A stretch of DNA of 64,000 bases from Niveispirillum lacus (GTDB taxonomy: Bacteria; Pseudomonadota; Alphaproteobacteria; Azospirillales; Azospirillaceae), in assembly GCF_002251795.1 (NCBI RefSeq), contig NZ_NOXU01000022.1, positions 124,001 to 188,000 of the forward strand, written 5' to 3'. The notes below the pieces were generated by a model. It worked only from the letters and a program-made list of their open reading frames with translations. It was not told the origin of the DNA and did no database searches. Numbering within the stretch: the first letter of the stretch is position 1; each line of letters starts with the position of its first letter. Positions 16,764-24,276 of this stretch are shown here, one piece after another. Made by a program: the position numbers and the translations under genes.

Positions 16764-17435
16764 TCAACCAGCCAGATGGGCCATGTAGGGCAACACCTGC
16801 GCGCTGCCATCAATGATCATCTTGATCGCGACATAGAAGATCACGGCCAGGCCGACATAAGCGATCCAGTGGAAACGCGCCAACAGCTTGGCGATAGCCG
16901 TCGCGGCGGCGCCCATGAAGGCTACCGACAGGGCCAGCCCCAGGATCAGCACTTCCGGATGCTCGTGCGCAGCGCCCGCCACAGCCAGCACATTGTCCAG
17001 CGACATCGACACGTCGGCGATGACGATCTGCACAATTGCCTGGCGCACAGTTTTGGTGCCTTCGGGCGGCAGAGCCTCAGCACCGGGATTGCTTTCACCG
17101 GGATTGACTGCTTCGTCCGCGACTTCAGCGCCCAGATTTTCCTGATTGTGTGAGCGGATCTCCCGCCACATTTTCCAGCAAACCCAGAGCAGCAGTACAC
17201 CGCCTGCCAGCGTCAGGCCGACGACAGCCAAGAGTTGTGTTGTCAGCAGCGCAAAAATGATGCGCAGCACGACCGCGGCAGCGATGCCCCAGAAGATAAC
17301 CTTTGCGCGGTGGTGCGCCGCGACACCCGCGGCTGCCAGCCCCACAACAATCGCATTGTCGCCGGCCAGTACGATGTCGATCAGGATCACCTGCCATAAG
17401 GCGTTCCAGAACGACACTTCAAAAAACATTTCCAT
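16764..17435 (-). CDS. TerC family membrane protein (YjbE-like)
   Basis: A 223-residue protein with seven likely membrane helices and the two acidic TerC signatures, IDIVLAGDNAIVVGLAAAGV (about residue 20) and ADVSMSLDNVLAVAGAA (about 140). TerC-family proteins are linked to manganese export, metal loading of secreted enzymes and tellurite or alkaline stress. The central loop (about 85-125) is acidic and hydrophilic. The gene stands alone, with a T-run terminator 20 bases downstream and a long leader that itself contains a terminator hairpin. A second, longer TerC protein is encoded at 23152-24144. Confidence 0.9.
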   Translation of the reverse strand: MEMFFEVSFWNALWQVILIDIVLAGDNAIVVGLAAAGVAAHHRAKVIFWGIAAAVVLRIIFALLTTQLLAVVGLTLAGGVLLLWVCWKMWREIRSHNQENLGAEVADEAVNPGESNPGAEALPPEGTKTVRQAIVQIVIADVSMSLDNVLAVAGAAHEHPEVLILGLALSVAFMGAAATAIAKLLARFHWIAYVGLAVIFYVAIKMIIDGSAQVLPYMAHLAG

Positions 17436-17507
17436 TTGCGATTACCCCCACACCCCTTATTCGGCGGCGTTCTTAACATGCAGATGTACTGCGGGCGACG
17501 GATAACG

Positions 17508-17620
17508 AAAAAAGCCCGCCCCTGGATGAGCAGGAGCGGGTTTTGAAGTCTTGGCAGTTGGATCCTGCATGAATGATGACAGGACGCAATTAGCATGAGT
17601 AAAGCAAAAGCAAATGTCAA
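17508..17620 (-). promoter_or_regulatory. terC leader: putative promoter and internal terminator hairpin
   Basis: On the minus strand a TTGACA box (complement of 17615-17620) is followed 17-19 bases later by a weak ATGCTAA -10. About 50 bases on, CCCGCTCCTG pairs with CAGGGGCGGG (complement of 17515-17540) around a 6-base loop and is followed by CTTTTTT. The terC start is a further 70 bases away. A terminator inside a leader suggests attenuation or a riboswitch; no yybP-ykoY consensus was recognised. It could instead end the small gene at 17765-18133. The hairpin also has TTTT on the plus strand. Confidence 0.5.
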
Positions 17621-17764
17621 ATTTTATTTTTAGTTCGTCAAATAAAGAGCAAAGTGATTACTTTGAGAGAAGGCAAAGTTCATCGTTTCCATTCTTGAAT
17701 AGAATGGATTCTCGGCGGATAACAAAAATCAACTGGATTGAGCCCGGTTCCGGTTCCGGTGCTC

Positions 17765-18133
17765 TCAGACGCTGGGCGGGCCCGTGGACCAAGGGGACGC
17801 GCGGCCCCGGCAGGTGGCCACCATTTCCAACGATGACGGGCCCATCCCAGCCAGCAGCAGGGCGGGCAGGGTGGCGGACTTCGGCAGGGAAAGGCCATCC
17901 TGGCCGTTACTGTCTTCGGTCCCGGTGGGGGCCGGTGCTTCCGGCACGGTTGTCAGCAGGAAGAGCCCGGTATCATCAGCAGGCGGTAGGGGCGCCGGTG
18001 ATGGGCAGGGGTCGGCCTGTCCTGATAGGGCTGATGATACCGGTGCGTGGACACGGTCAAACGCCGCCGCCGGCGGTGCCAGCAGCAGGAACGATAGGCT
18101 CAGCAAAAGGACAAGCAACCGATCAAAGGTCAC
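17765..18133 (-). CDS. Small predicted secreted protein
   Basis: A 122-residue open frame with a clear signal peptide (LLVLLLSLSFLLLAPPAAA, cleavage after about residue 24). A Pro/Ala/Ser-rich mature part follows (SPAPLPPADDTGLF, EAPAPTGTEDSNGQDG) and one hydrophobic patch (TLPALLLAGMG). No family is recognised. The signal peptide is the main argument that it is real; a competing open frame covers the same DNA on the plus strand but has no recognisable feature. It lies between oxyR and terC, and about 330 bases separate its stop from the terC start. Expression and function are unknown. Confidence 0.45.
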   Translation of the reverse strand: MTFDRLLVLLLSLSFLLLAPPAAAFDRVHAPVSSALSGQADPCPSPAPLPPADDTGLFLLTTVPEAPAPTGTEDSNGQDGLSLPKSATLPALLLAGMGPSSLEMVATCRGRASPWSTGPPSV

Positions 18134-18218
18134 AGGTCTTTTCCCGGATGACCGCCCCGACCGCCGGGGACGTTTCGTTCATAGAATGGGCGTACTCTGG
18201 CGCTACGGCAAGAGGCGG

Positions 18219-19139
18219 TTACTGCACAGGAGACGCGCCATCGGGGAGGTGCCTTGTGATGATATCGGCCAGTCGGCGGATATCGCCGCTGCGCGGGCTG
18301 CCCCGGCGCCAGACCAGCGCCATGGTGCGCGCCGGTGCTGGTTCTACGAAACGTCGCAGCCCAATTTGATCATTGGCAGCCAGTGATGGGGCTGCTAGCG
18401 CCGGCAGAAGGGTCAGGCCCAAGCCGCCGGCCACCATTTCTACCAGTGTTGCCAAGGATGTGGCTGCGAAGCCATCTCCTGCCGCTGCGCCAGACAGCGT
18501 ACAAACATCCAGGGCCTGATCACGGAAACAATGCCCATCTTCAAGCAGAAGCAGGGTTTCTTCCTTCAACTCCCCCTCTTCCACCGACTCAGCGTTATCC
18601 AGTCGATGGCCGCGTGGCATGGCGACCAGGAACGGTTCTTTATAGACCGGCAGCGTCTCCACCCCTGGTTCTGTGACAGGCAAGGCCAGCAGCCCTGCAT
18701 CCAGGTCGCCGGCCCGCAGTCGCTCCAAAAGCCGTTCGGTAAGGTCTTCGCGCAGATAAAGCTTGAGTTCTGGATAGGCGGCCCGCAGCGACGGCAGCAC
18801 GCGTGGCAGCAGATAAGGCCCGCTGGTCGGGATGACGCCCAGACGCAGGGTACCCGACAAGGGCAGGCCGGAGGCGCGTACGGCCTGCGACAGATCGTCC
18901 ACCTGTCCCAGAATGACCCGCGCCCGTTCCACCGCATCCTCGCCCGCAGGCGTCAGCAGCACGCGGTGTTTGGTGCGCTCCACCAGGGCTGCGCCTAGCA
19001 TTTCTTCCAGTTGTTGTATCTGCGCAGACAAGGAAGGCTGCGACACATGGCATGCCGACGCGGCACGCCCGAAATGGAGCGTGTCAGCCAGGGCCACCAG
19101 ATACCGCAACTGCCGAAGAGTGATGTTCGCCGAGTTCAT
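18219..19139 (-). CDS. oxyR: LysR-type peroxide regulator OxyR
   Basis: A 306-residue LysR-family regulator. The N-terminal winged helix reads LRQLRYLVALADTLHFGRAA and SQPSLSAQIQQLEEMLG. The redox domain has both peroxide-sensing cysteines in the OxyR context EDGHCFRDQALDVC (about residues 200-209), which form the activating disulphide. OxyR turns on catalase and peroxiredoxin genes after hydrogen peroxide stress. The divergent neighbours ahpC and ahpD are classical targets, and a perfect inverted repeat lies in the shared 152-base intergenic region. Start: ATG at 19139, immediately before the conserved N-terminus. Confidence 0.95.
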   Translation of the reverse strand: MNSANITLRQLRYLVALADTLHFGRAASACHVSQPSLSAQIQQLEEMLGAALVERTKHRVLLTPAGEDAVERARVILGQVDDLSQAVRASGLPLSGTLRLGVIPTSGPYLLPRVLPSLRAAYPELKLYLREDLTERLLERLRAGDLDAGLLALPVTEPGVETLPVYKEPFLVAMPRGHRLDNAESVEEGELKEETLLLLEDGHCFRDQALDVCTLSGAAAGDGFAATSLATLVEMVAGGLGLTLLPALAAPSLAANDQIGLRRFVEPAPARTMALVWRRGSPRSGDIRRLADIITRHLPDGASPVQ

Positions 19140-19216
19140 TGGTTCATCCTATGACGGCAGTCGGAAGATGCGATTGGATTTTGCGGTGCGATACCCACAT
19201 ATCTGTGACGCCTCAG

Positions 19217-19234
19217 GCCGATAGCTGTATCGGC
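19217..19234. promoter_or_regulatory. Perfect palindrome between oxyR and ahpC
   Basis: GCCGATA (19217-19223) and TATCGGC (19228-19234) are perfect inverted arms around GCTG. The site lies 58 bases before the ahpC ATG and 78 before oxyR. It contains ATAG/CTAT-type half sites resembling OxyR binding sequences, so it is a likely OxyR operator controlling both genes. Confidence 0.55.
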
Positions 19235-19291
19235 AGGGGTCTGTTTATGGCACCGCACCATTAATCAACCTAAAAAGTGGAGTTACTCACT

Positions 19292-19831
19292 ATGCTGACC
19301 GTTGGCGATAAGTTCCCCGCATTCGACCTGAAGGCTACCGTCTCCACGGACATCAAGTCCGCCTTCACGACGATCAATAACGACACCTATAAGGGCAAGT
19401 GGCTGGTCGTTTTCTTCTGGCCGAAGGACTTCACCTTTGTGTGCCCGACCGAGATCGCTGCCTTCGGCAAGCTGAACGGTGACTTCGCTGACCGCGACGC
19501 CCAGGTTCTGGGTGCGTCGATCGACACCGAGTTCGTGCATCTGGCCTGGCGCCAGAACCATGCCGATCTGAAGGATCTGCCCTTCCCGATGCTGGCCGAC
19601 GTGAAGCGTGAGCTGTCCGCGGGTCTTGGTGTTCTGGACAAGAACGAGGGCGTGGCCCTGCGCGCCACCTTCATTGTCGATCCGGAAGGCATCATCCGTT
19701 TCGCCTCCGTTCATGACCTGTCGGTCGGTCGCAATGTTCAGGAAGTGCTGCGTACGCTGGACGCTCTGCAGACCGACGAACTGTGCCCCTGCAACTGGCA
19801 GAAGGGCGAGGACGTCCTGAAGGTCGGCTGA
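19292..19831 (+). CDS. ahpC: Peroxiredoxin AhpC
   Basis: A 179-residue typical 2-Cys peroxiredoxin that reduces hydrogen peroxide, organic peroxides and peroxynitrite in the cytoplasm. The peroxidatic Cys is in FWPKDFTFVCPTEIAAF (about residue 51) and the resolving Cys in DELCPCNWQKG (about 168). The compact sequence and CPCNW tail resemble the AhpC group that pairs with AhpD rather than AhpF. ATG 19292 is preferred over an upstream in-frame GTG because that GTG belongs to the GTGGAG ribosome site. The divergent oxyR and the ahpD gene downstream support peroxide induction. Confidence 0.95.
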   Translation: MLTVGDKFPAFDLKATVSTDIKSAFTTINNDTYKGKWLVVFFWPKDFTFVCPTEIAAFGKLNGDFADRDAQVLGASIDTEFVHLAWRQNHADLKDLPFPMLADVKRELSAGLGVLDKNEGVALRATFIVDPEGIIRFASVHDLSVGRNVQEVLRTLDALQTDELCPCNWQKGEDVLKVG

Positions 19832-20189
19832 TCTCCCGATCGCTGACCTCCGACGGATGGGCGTCCCGATCCCCCCGATCCTGTGGGGCGCCCATTTTCC
19901 CCTTCGCCCTCCCCCCAAATCCCGGGCGAAGGGGCCCCATTTCGGCGTAAGACCGACTTGGTCCTGGCCCCCACGCTGCTGACGGGCGCCGGCACCTTAC
20001 ACCAGTGGCTTGAAATACCGACGCATCGGCATTTCACGTTTCGGCAGCATGGGCCGCCGCCGCGCCAGTCGGCGCGGATACTAACGGTCAAGAATTTTGA
20101 TCGTTAGTAATACATAACCAACCGTCCCGCGCATCGGCCCTTCCGCGCCGCGCCCGACGCCATGTCCACTCTCGACCGGAGATGAAACC
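19832..20189. other. ahpC-ahpD spacer with three inverted repeats
   Basis: This 358-base gap has no gene. It holds a strong stem, CCCCTTCGCCC (19899-19909) with GGGCGAAGGGG (19924-19934), possibly the ahpC terminator. An imperfect hairpin, GAAATACCGA with TCGGCATTTC, lies at 20012-20035. A 27-base imperfect palindrome follows at 20081-20107. ahpD therefore probably has its own promoter. Confidence 0.6.
20081..20107. promoter_or_regulatory. Imperfect palindrome upstream of ahpD
   Basis: CTAACGGTCAA (20081-20091) and TTGATCGTTAG (20097-20107) are inverted with one mismatch around GAATT. It is AT-rich in a GC-rich gap, 82 bases before the ahpD ATG, and looks like an operator or promoter-overlapping regulator site. 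The regulator is unknown. Confidence 0.5.
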
Positions 20190-20723
20190 ATGTCCATCGA
20201 CGCGCTGAAGTCGCGCCTGCCCGATTATGCCAAGGATTTGAAGCTGAACCTAGGCTCGGTGCTGACCACCTCTTCCTTGTCGCCGCTCCAGGCCTGGGGC
20301 ACTGCCATCGCCGCCGCCTATGCCAGCCGCAATGCCGAGGTGACAAAGGCCATCGTGGCGGATGCCAGCGCCCACCTGGATGCCCAGAACCTGACGGCCG
20401 CGAAGGCCGCCGGCGCCATCATGGGCATGAACAACATCTATTACCGCTTCGTGCATCTGGCCGATAATAAAGAATATTCCAAGATGCCGGCGCGCCTGCG
20501 CATGAACATCATCGCCAATCCGGGCGCTTCCAAGGTCGATTTTGAGCTTTGGTCCCTGGCCGCCAGCGCCGTGAATGGCTGCGGCATGTGCATCGACGCG
20601 CACGAACATGAAGTGATCCAGAAGGGCGCCACCAAGGAGAATGTGCAGGATGTGGTTCGCATCGCTGCCGTCATCCACGCTGTCGCCACTGTCCTGGACG
20701 CAGAGGACGCGCTGGCCGCTTAA
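20190..20723 (+). CDS. ahpD: Alkyl hydroperoxide reductase D
   Basis: A 177-residue all-helical alkylhydroperoxidase. The active-site motif [16 protein letters not shown] (about residues 127-142) carries the CxxC pair, the upstream Glu and the downstream His needed for proton relay. AhpD reduces oxidised AhpC through a lipoyl protein such as dihydrolipoamide succinyltransferase. The start [21 protein letters not shown] is the family N-terminus, with GGAG seven bases upstream. It shares orientation with ahpC but is separated by 358 bases with possible regulatory sites. A bidirectional terminator follows. Confidence 0.95.
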   Translation: MSIDALKSRLPDYAKDLKLNLGSVLTTSSLSPLQAWGTAIAAAYASRNAEVTKAIVADASAHLDAQNLTAAKAAGAIMGMNNIYYRFVHLADNKEYSKMPARLRMNIIANPGASKVDFELWSLAASAVNGCGMCIDAHEHEVIQKGATKENVQDVVRIAAVIHAVATVLDAEDALAA

Positions 20724-20749
20724 CGGTCCGACAGGTTGGTTTGGCTGCG

Positions 20750-20786
20750 AAAATGCCCCGGTGCCGCAAGGTCGCCGGGGCATTTT
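20750..20786. terminator. Bidirectional terminator between ahpD and dciA-like gene
   Basis: AAAATGCCCCGG (20750-20761) and CCGGGGCATTTT (20775-20786) form a 12-bp stem with A and T flanks on each side. It lies between two convergent stops and can serve both genes. Confidence 0.85.
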
Positions 20787-20787
20787 G

Positions 20788-21261
20788 TTACCCCACCACC
20801 GCCCGGCCCAGCCGTTCCAGAACGGCGCGCAGTTCGTCATTTTCAATCGGTGCGACCGCAGTTGTCAGTTCGCGTTCCTTGACAGGGTCCAGTCGCTTCA
20901 AGGGTTTCATGGCGTAGTTCTTCTGCGGCAGAACCGGCCCCGCATGCACCAGTTTCAGCCGCGCCACGGCACGCCAGCCCATGAAGGAATTGATCCGTTC
21001 CAGGATCTGCGGTTCTTCATGCTGGACCAGCAGGGCCGCGGCGCTGGACACCCGCACATGCAGCACGGCATTCTCCCGCCGCCCGGCAGGGAAGGCCAGT
21101 TTCTGGGGCGATGTCTGTTCAGCCAGACGACCGCCGACGATGGCGGCCCAGTCGGTTAAAAGCGCGCCAAAGGCCATACCGTCCTTGCCAAGGGCCTTGC
21201 CGGCGACGGCATTCAATGTACGTCCAATGCGTTGCGGGCCGAAACCACCGGGGTTGTTCAT
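20788..21261 (-). CDS. DUF721 (DciA-like) protein
   Basis: A 157-residue protein of the DUF721 family. The N-terminal DciA-like domain (residues about 10-105) contains RTLNAVAGKALGKDG, WAAIVGGRLAEQTSPQKLAF and VLHVRVSSAAALLVQHEEPQIL. Bacterial DciA recruits or regulates the replicative helicase DnaB in species lacking DnaC; assignment of that role here is by family only. The ATG at 21261 is complementary to the first bases of the mutY ATG, so the two genes are divergent with overlapping start codons. A TTG 11 codons upstream is an alternative and would lengthen the overlap with mutY. Confidence 0.85.
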   Translation of the reverse strand: MNNPGGFGPQRIGRTLNAVAGKALGKDGMAFGALLTDWAAIVGGRLAEQTSPQKLAFPAGRRENAVLHVRVSSAAALLVQHEEPQILERINSFMGWRAVARLKLVHAGPVLPQKNYAMKPLKRLDPVKERELTTAVAPIENDELRAVLERLGRAVVG

Positions 21262-22381
21262 GGCTGTCCGTTTGTCACCGAAGGCCGGTATCAAAGCAGA
21301 TCAGGCAGCCGCTGACCAGCCCGATGGCCTGCCCGGGCTGCTGCTGGGCTGGTACGACCAACACCGGCGCGTGTTGCCGTGGCGCTTTGCGCCGGGAGAA
21401 GTGGCCGACCCTTACCGGGTCTGGTTGTCGGAAATCATGTTGCAGCAGACGACGGTGGCCACCGTCGGTCCTTACTTCCAGAACTTCCTGGGGCGCTGGC
21501 CAACCGTCAAGGATCTGGCCGCCGCCGATCTGGATGATGTGCTGCGCGCCTGGGCGGGGCTTGGCTACTATGCTCGGGCCCGCAACCTACATAAATGCGC
21601 CATCGTCGTGGCCAGTCAGCATGGCGGGCGGTTCCCGGACACCGAAGAAGGGCTGCTGTCCCTGCCCGGCATTGGCGCCTATACGGCAGCCGCCATCCTG
21701 GCCATCGCCTTTGACAAGCCCGCCACCGCCATGGATGGCAATGTCGAGCGGGTGATGTCCCGTCTGCGTGCTGTGACTGACCCGTTGCCGGCATCAAAGC
21801 CCATTCTGCGCGCCCATGCCGCTGCGTTGGTGCCGGCCCGGCGGCCGGGCGATTACACCCAGGCTCTGTTCGACCTGGGGGCCACCATTTGCGCTCCGCG
21901 CAAGCCGCGCTGCATTCTGTGCCCTTGGACAGCAGCCTGTGAGGCCCGCAAGCAGGGGATCGCCGAAGATCTGCCCGCCAAGACGGCCAAGGCCCCGAAG
22001 CCAACGCGCCGGGCGCTGGCCTTTGTCCTGAGCGATGTTCGCGGGCTTGTGGCCCTGCGCCGCCGGCCGGAAAAGGGGCTGCTGGGTGGCATGATGGAGG
22101 TTCCGACGACCCCGTGGGAGGCGGGCCCGGTGCCGAGCTTGGCCACCGCACGCTCACATGCGCCGTTGCCTGGCGTCGATTGGACACTGCTGCCGGGTAG
22201 TGTCCGTCATACTTTCACCCATTTCGAGTTCGAGATTAGGGTGGTGGTCGGACGGGCAGCCGGGGCTGGCGGCGGGGCAGATCTCCTGTGGGTGGCGCCG
22301 GACGCGTTGGAGGCGCAAGCACTGCCCACCGTCATGATCAAGATATTGCGTCACGCCCTGTACCAAAGGGCAGATGGTTGA
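21260..22381 (+). CDS. mutY: Adenine DNA glycosylase
   Basis: A 373-residue base-excision repair enzyme that removes A mispaired with 8-oxoguanine. The core includes LPWR, SEIMLQQTTVATVGPYF with the catalytic Glu, the helix-hairpin-helix LPGIGAYTAAAILAIAF, the catalytic Asp in AMDGNVERVMSRL and the iron-sulphur ligands of CAPRKPRCILCPWTAAC (C-x6-C-x2-C-x5-C). The C-terminal NUDIX-like domain (about 250-370), with GLLGGMMEVPTTPW and HTFTHFEFEI, recognises 8-oxoG. Start at 21260, overlapping the divergent dciA-like start codon; the region upstream lies within that gene. Confidence 0.96.
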   Translation: MAVRLSPKAGIKADQAAADQPDGLPGLLLGWYDQHRRVLPWRFAPGEVADPYRVWLSEIMLQQTTVATVGPYFQNFLGRWPTVKDLAAADLDDVLRAWAGLGYYARARNLHKCAIVVASQHGGRFPDTEEGLLSLPGIGAYTAAAILAIAFDKPATAMDGNVERVMSRLRAVTDPLPASKPILRAHAAALVPARRPGDYTQALFDLGATICAPRKPRCILCPWTAACEARKQGIAEDLPAKTAKAPKPTRRALAFVLSDVRGLVALRRRPEKGLLGGMMEVPTTPWEAGPVPSLATARSHAPLPGVDWTLLPGSVRHTFTHFEFEIRVVVGRAAGAGGGADLLWVAPDALEAQALPTVMIKILRHALYQRADG

Positions 22382-22407
22382 TGGGGGCGGAGGCCCTGAG
22401 CCCATAG

Positions 22408-23091
22408 ATGAGACCTGTTACACGCCGTTCCCTGATGGCGGGTCTTGCAGCCCTGCCGGCCATCCCCGCCATGGCCTCCACGGCCCAACCGACCGTGGAG
22501 GCAGCCCTGGTCATGGCCGTTGATGCGTCCGCCAGCATCGACCGGGGTCTGCTGGATTTTCAACTCCGCGGCCATGCCGCCGCCTTCCGACACAGAGCCG
22601 TCGCGCAAGCCGTCTCCCGTCCGGGTAGCAAGGGCATCGCCGTCATGTTGGTTCAATTTGCGGGTCCGGAGACGTTGACCACACTGGTGCCGTGGCGCGT
22701 GCTGAAATCCGACCAGGATTGTGAGGATTTTGCGGCCACCATTGATGCCGCCCCTGGTGTGTTCATGGGCGGATCGACGGCCCTGGGCAGTGCGGTCGTT
22801 CAGGCCGTTGCCCTTTTTGACTCCGCGCCCTTCCGCACCGACAGACGGACCCTGGATATTGTGTCGAACGGGTTCAGCAATGCCGGCATTGATCCGCGTT
22901 CGGCCCGTGGCTATGCCGCCGGAGCCAATGTGACCGTCAATGCCCTCGCCATTCTGAACGAATATGACTGGTTGGACGGATACTTTGCCGAGAATGTTAT
23001 CGCTGGACGGGGGTCATTTGTCCGTACTGCGGACAACCTGAGCAGCTTTGCTGCGGTCCTGCTTGGGAAGCTGGTGACGGAGATGGTGTAA
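22408..23091 (+). CDS. DUF1194 (von Willebrand A-like) secreted protein
   Basis: A 227-residue protein of the DUF1194 family. The N-terminus has a twin-arginine type signal (RRSLMAGLAALPAIPAMAS). The mature part opens with the vWA/MIDAS pattern ALVMAVDASASID (DxSxS), followed by a conserved Thr/Ser region GGSTALGSAVVQA and TLDIVSNGFSNAG. vWA domains bind protein partners through a metal ion; the cellular role of DUF1194 is unknown. It lies 26 bases after mutY and may be cotranscribed, and a strong terminator follows. Confidence 0.85.
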   Translation: MRPVTRRSLMAGLAALPAIPAMASTAQPTVEAALVMAVDASASIDRGLLDFQLRGHAAAFRHRAVAQAVSRPGSKGIAVMLVQFAGPETLTTLVPWRVLKSDQDCEDFAATIDAAPGVFMGGSTALGSAVVQAVALFDSAPFRTDRRTLDIVSNGFSNAGIDPRSARGYAAGANVTVNALAILNEYDWLDGYFAENVIAGRGSFVRTADNLSSFAAVLLGKLVTEMV

Positions 23092-23099
23092 AACAGAAA

Positions 23100-23125
23100 C
23101 GGGGCGGGTTTTGACACCCGCCCCG
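23100..23125. terminator. Bidirectional terminator between DUF1194 and TerC genes
   Basis: CGGGGCGGGT (23100-23109) and ACCCGCCCCG (23116-23125) form a perfect 10-bp stem with a 6-base loop. On the minus strand it is followed by TTTCTGTTTT, fitting termination of the TerC gene that ends at 23152. It can also stop plus-strand transcripts. Confidence 0.8.
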
Positions 23126-23151
23126 ATCTACTTTCAGATCAAGCCAAAGGT

Positions 23152-24144
23152 TCAGGCCTGCTTTTCGGTCGATTGACCGCGGGTCTTGTACAGCGAGTAG
23201 ATCACACCTGCCGCCAGCAGACCGAAGGTCACCGACAGCGAGATGGCGGGGTCCAGCTTGCCATAAATCTGGTTCCAGAAGATCTTGCCGCCGATAAACA
23301 CCAGCACCACAGCCAGCGCATATTTCAGATAGTGGAAGCGGTGGACCATGGCGGCCAGCGCGAAGTACAGCGCGCGCAGACCCAGGATAGCAAAGATGTT
23401 GCTGGTGTAGACAATGAACGGGTCCGTCGTGATGGCGAAGATGGCGGGCACGCTGTCTACCGCGAAGACGACGTCCGCAAACTCAACCATCAGCAAGGCC
23501 AGGAACAGTGGCGTGGCCCAGCGCACGACCTTGCCGGTCTTCGGATCGGGCTGCTTCACAAAGAACGCATTGCCATGCAGTTCGTTGGTGACGCGCATGT
23601 GACGGCGCAGGAAGCGGACCATGGCATTGTCGTCCAGCTTCTTGTCGTCCTTGTCCGCGATGAACAGCATCTTCACGCCAGTCAGGATCAGGAAGCCGCC
23701 GAAGATGTACAGCACCCAATCGAACTCAGTCACCAAAGCGGCACCGAGGCCGATCATGATGCCGCGCAGCACAATCACGCCCAGGATACCCCAGAACAGC
23801 ACCCGATGCTGGTACAAGCGGGGGATGGCGAAGTAACCGAAGATCAACGAGATAACGAACACGTTATCCATGGCCAGCGCTTTTTCCAGCGCAAAGCCGG
23901 TGAAATACTGCATGCCCGGCGTCGGGCCCAGATACCACCAGACCCAGGCACCAAACGCCACCGCAATGGCGATATAAAGGGCGGAGAGAACAAGGCTCTC
24001 CCGCACGCCGATTTCGTGATCGTCTTTGTTCAGAACGCCCAGGTCAAAAACCAGGAGGGCGATGACAATTGTGATAAAGACCAGCCAGAGCCAGAGGGCC
24101 TTGCCCAGAACCGGCTCAAGCATGACCGTAGCGAGAAACTCCAT
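23152..24144 (-). CDS. TerC/Alx family membrane protein
   Basis: A 330-residue protein with about nine membrane helices and the long-form TerC (Alx) signatures: FTGFALEKALAMDNVFVISL (about residue 82) and FADVVFAVDSVPAIFAITTDPFIV (about 220). E. coli Alx exports manganese and responds to alkaline pH; a similar metal-export role is inferred. A Lys/Asp-rich cytoplasmic loop (ADKDDKKLDDNAM) is typical. GGAGG lies eight bases before the ATG. A probable promoter lies just upstream, and a terminator lies 27 bases after the stop, so it is likely monocistronic. It is the second TerC-type gene in the window. Confidence 0.93.
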   Translation of the reverse strand: MEFLATVMLEPVLGKALWLWLVFITIVIALLVFDLGVLNKDDHEIGVRESLVLSALYIAIAVAFGAWVWWYLGPTPGMQYFTGFALEKALAMDNVFVISLIFGYFAIPRLYQHRVLFWGILGVIVLRGIMIGLGAALVTEFDWVLYIFGGFLILTGVKMLFIADKDDKKLDDNAMVRFLRRHMRVTNELHGNAFFVKQPDPKTGKVVRWATPLFLALLMVEFADVVFAVDSVPAIFAITTDPFIVYTSNIFAILGLRALYFALAAMVHRFHYLKYALAVVLVFIGGKIFWNQIYGKLDPAISLSVTFGLLAAGVIYSLYKTRGQSTEKQA

Positions 24145-24248
24145 CGGAGTGCCTCCATAAAGATCAGCCGAGTGCTTGCGTCAGCGACGAGGGTTCTATC
24201 CGACATCGCAGCCAACGCCTTGGCTGCCAGAGGGGCCCGGATGGCGCT

Positions 24249-24276
24249 GATATACCACGTTGGTGCGGACTTTCAA
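24249..24276 (-). promoter_or_regulatory. Putative promoter of the long TerC gene
   Basis: On the minus strand TTGAAA (complement of 24271-24276) and TATATC (complement of 24249-24254) are 16 bases apart. The -35 overlaps the last codons of the glycosyltransferase gene. The resulting leader of about 95 bases contains a GGCAGCCA/TTGGCTGC hairpin. Confidence 0.45.

Noticed and set aside
17435-17620. Manganese riboswitch (yybP-ykoY) upstream of terC
   Set aside because: Conserved blocks of that family were looked for on the minus strand and not found; only a generic terminator hairpin is visible.
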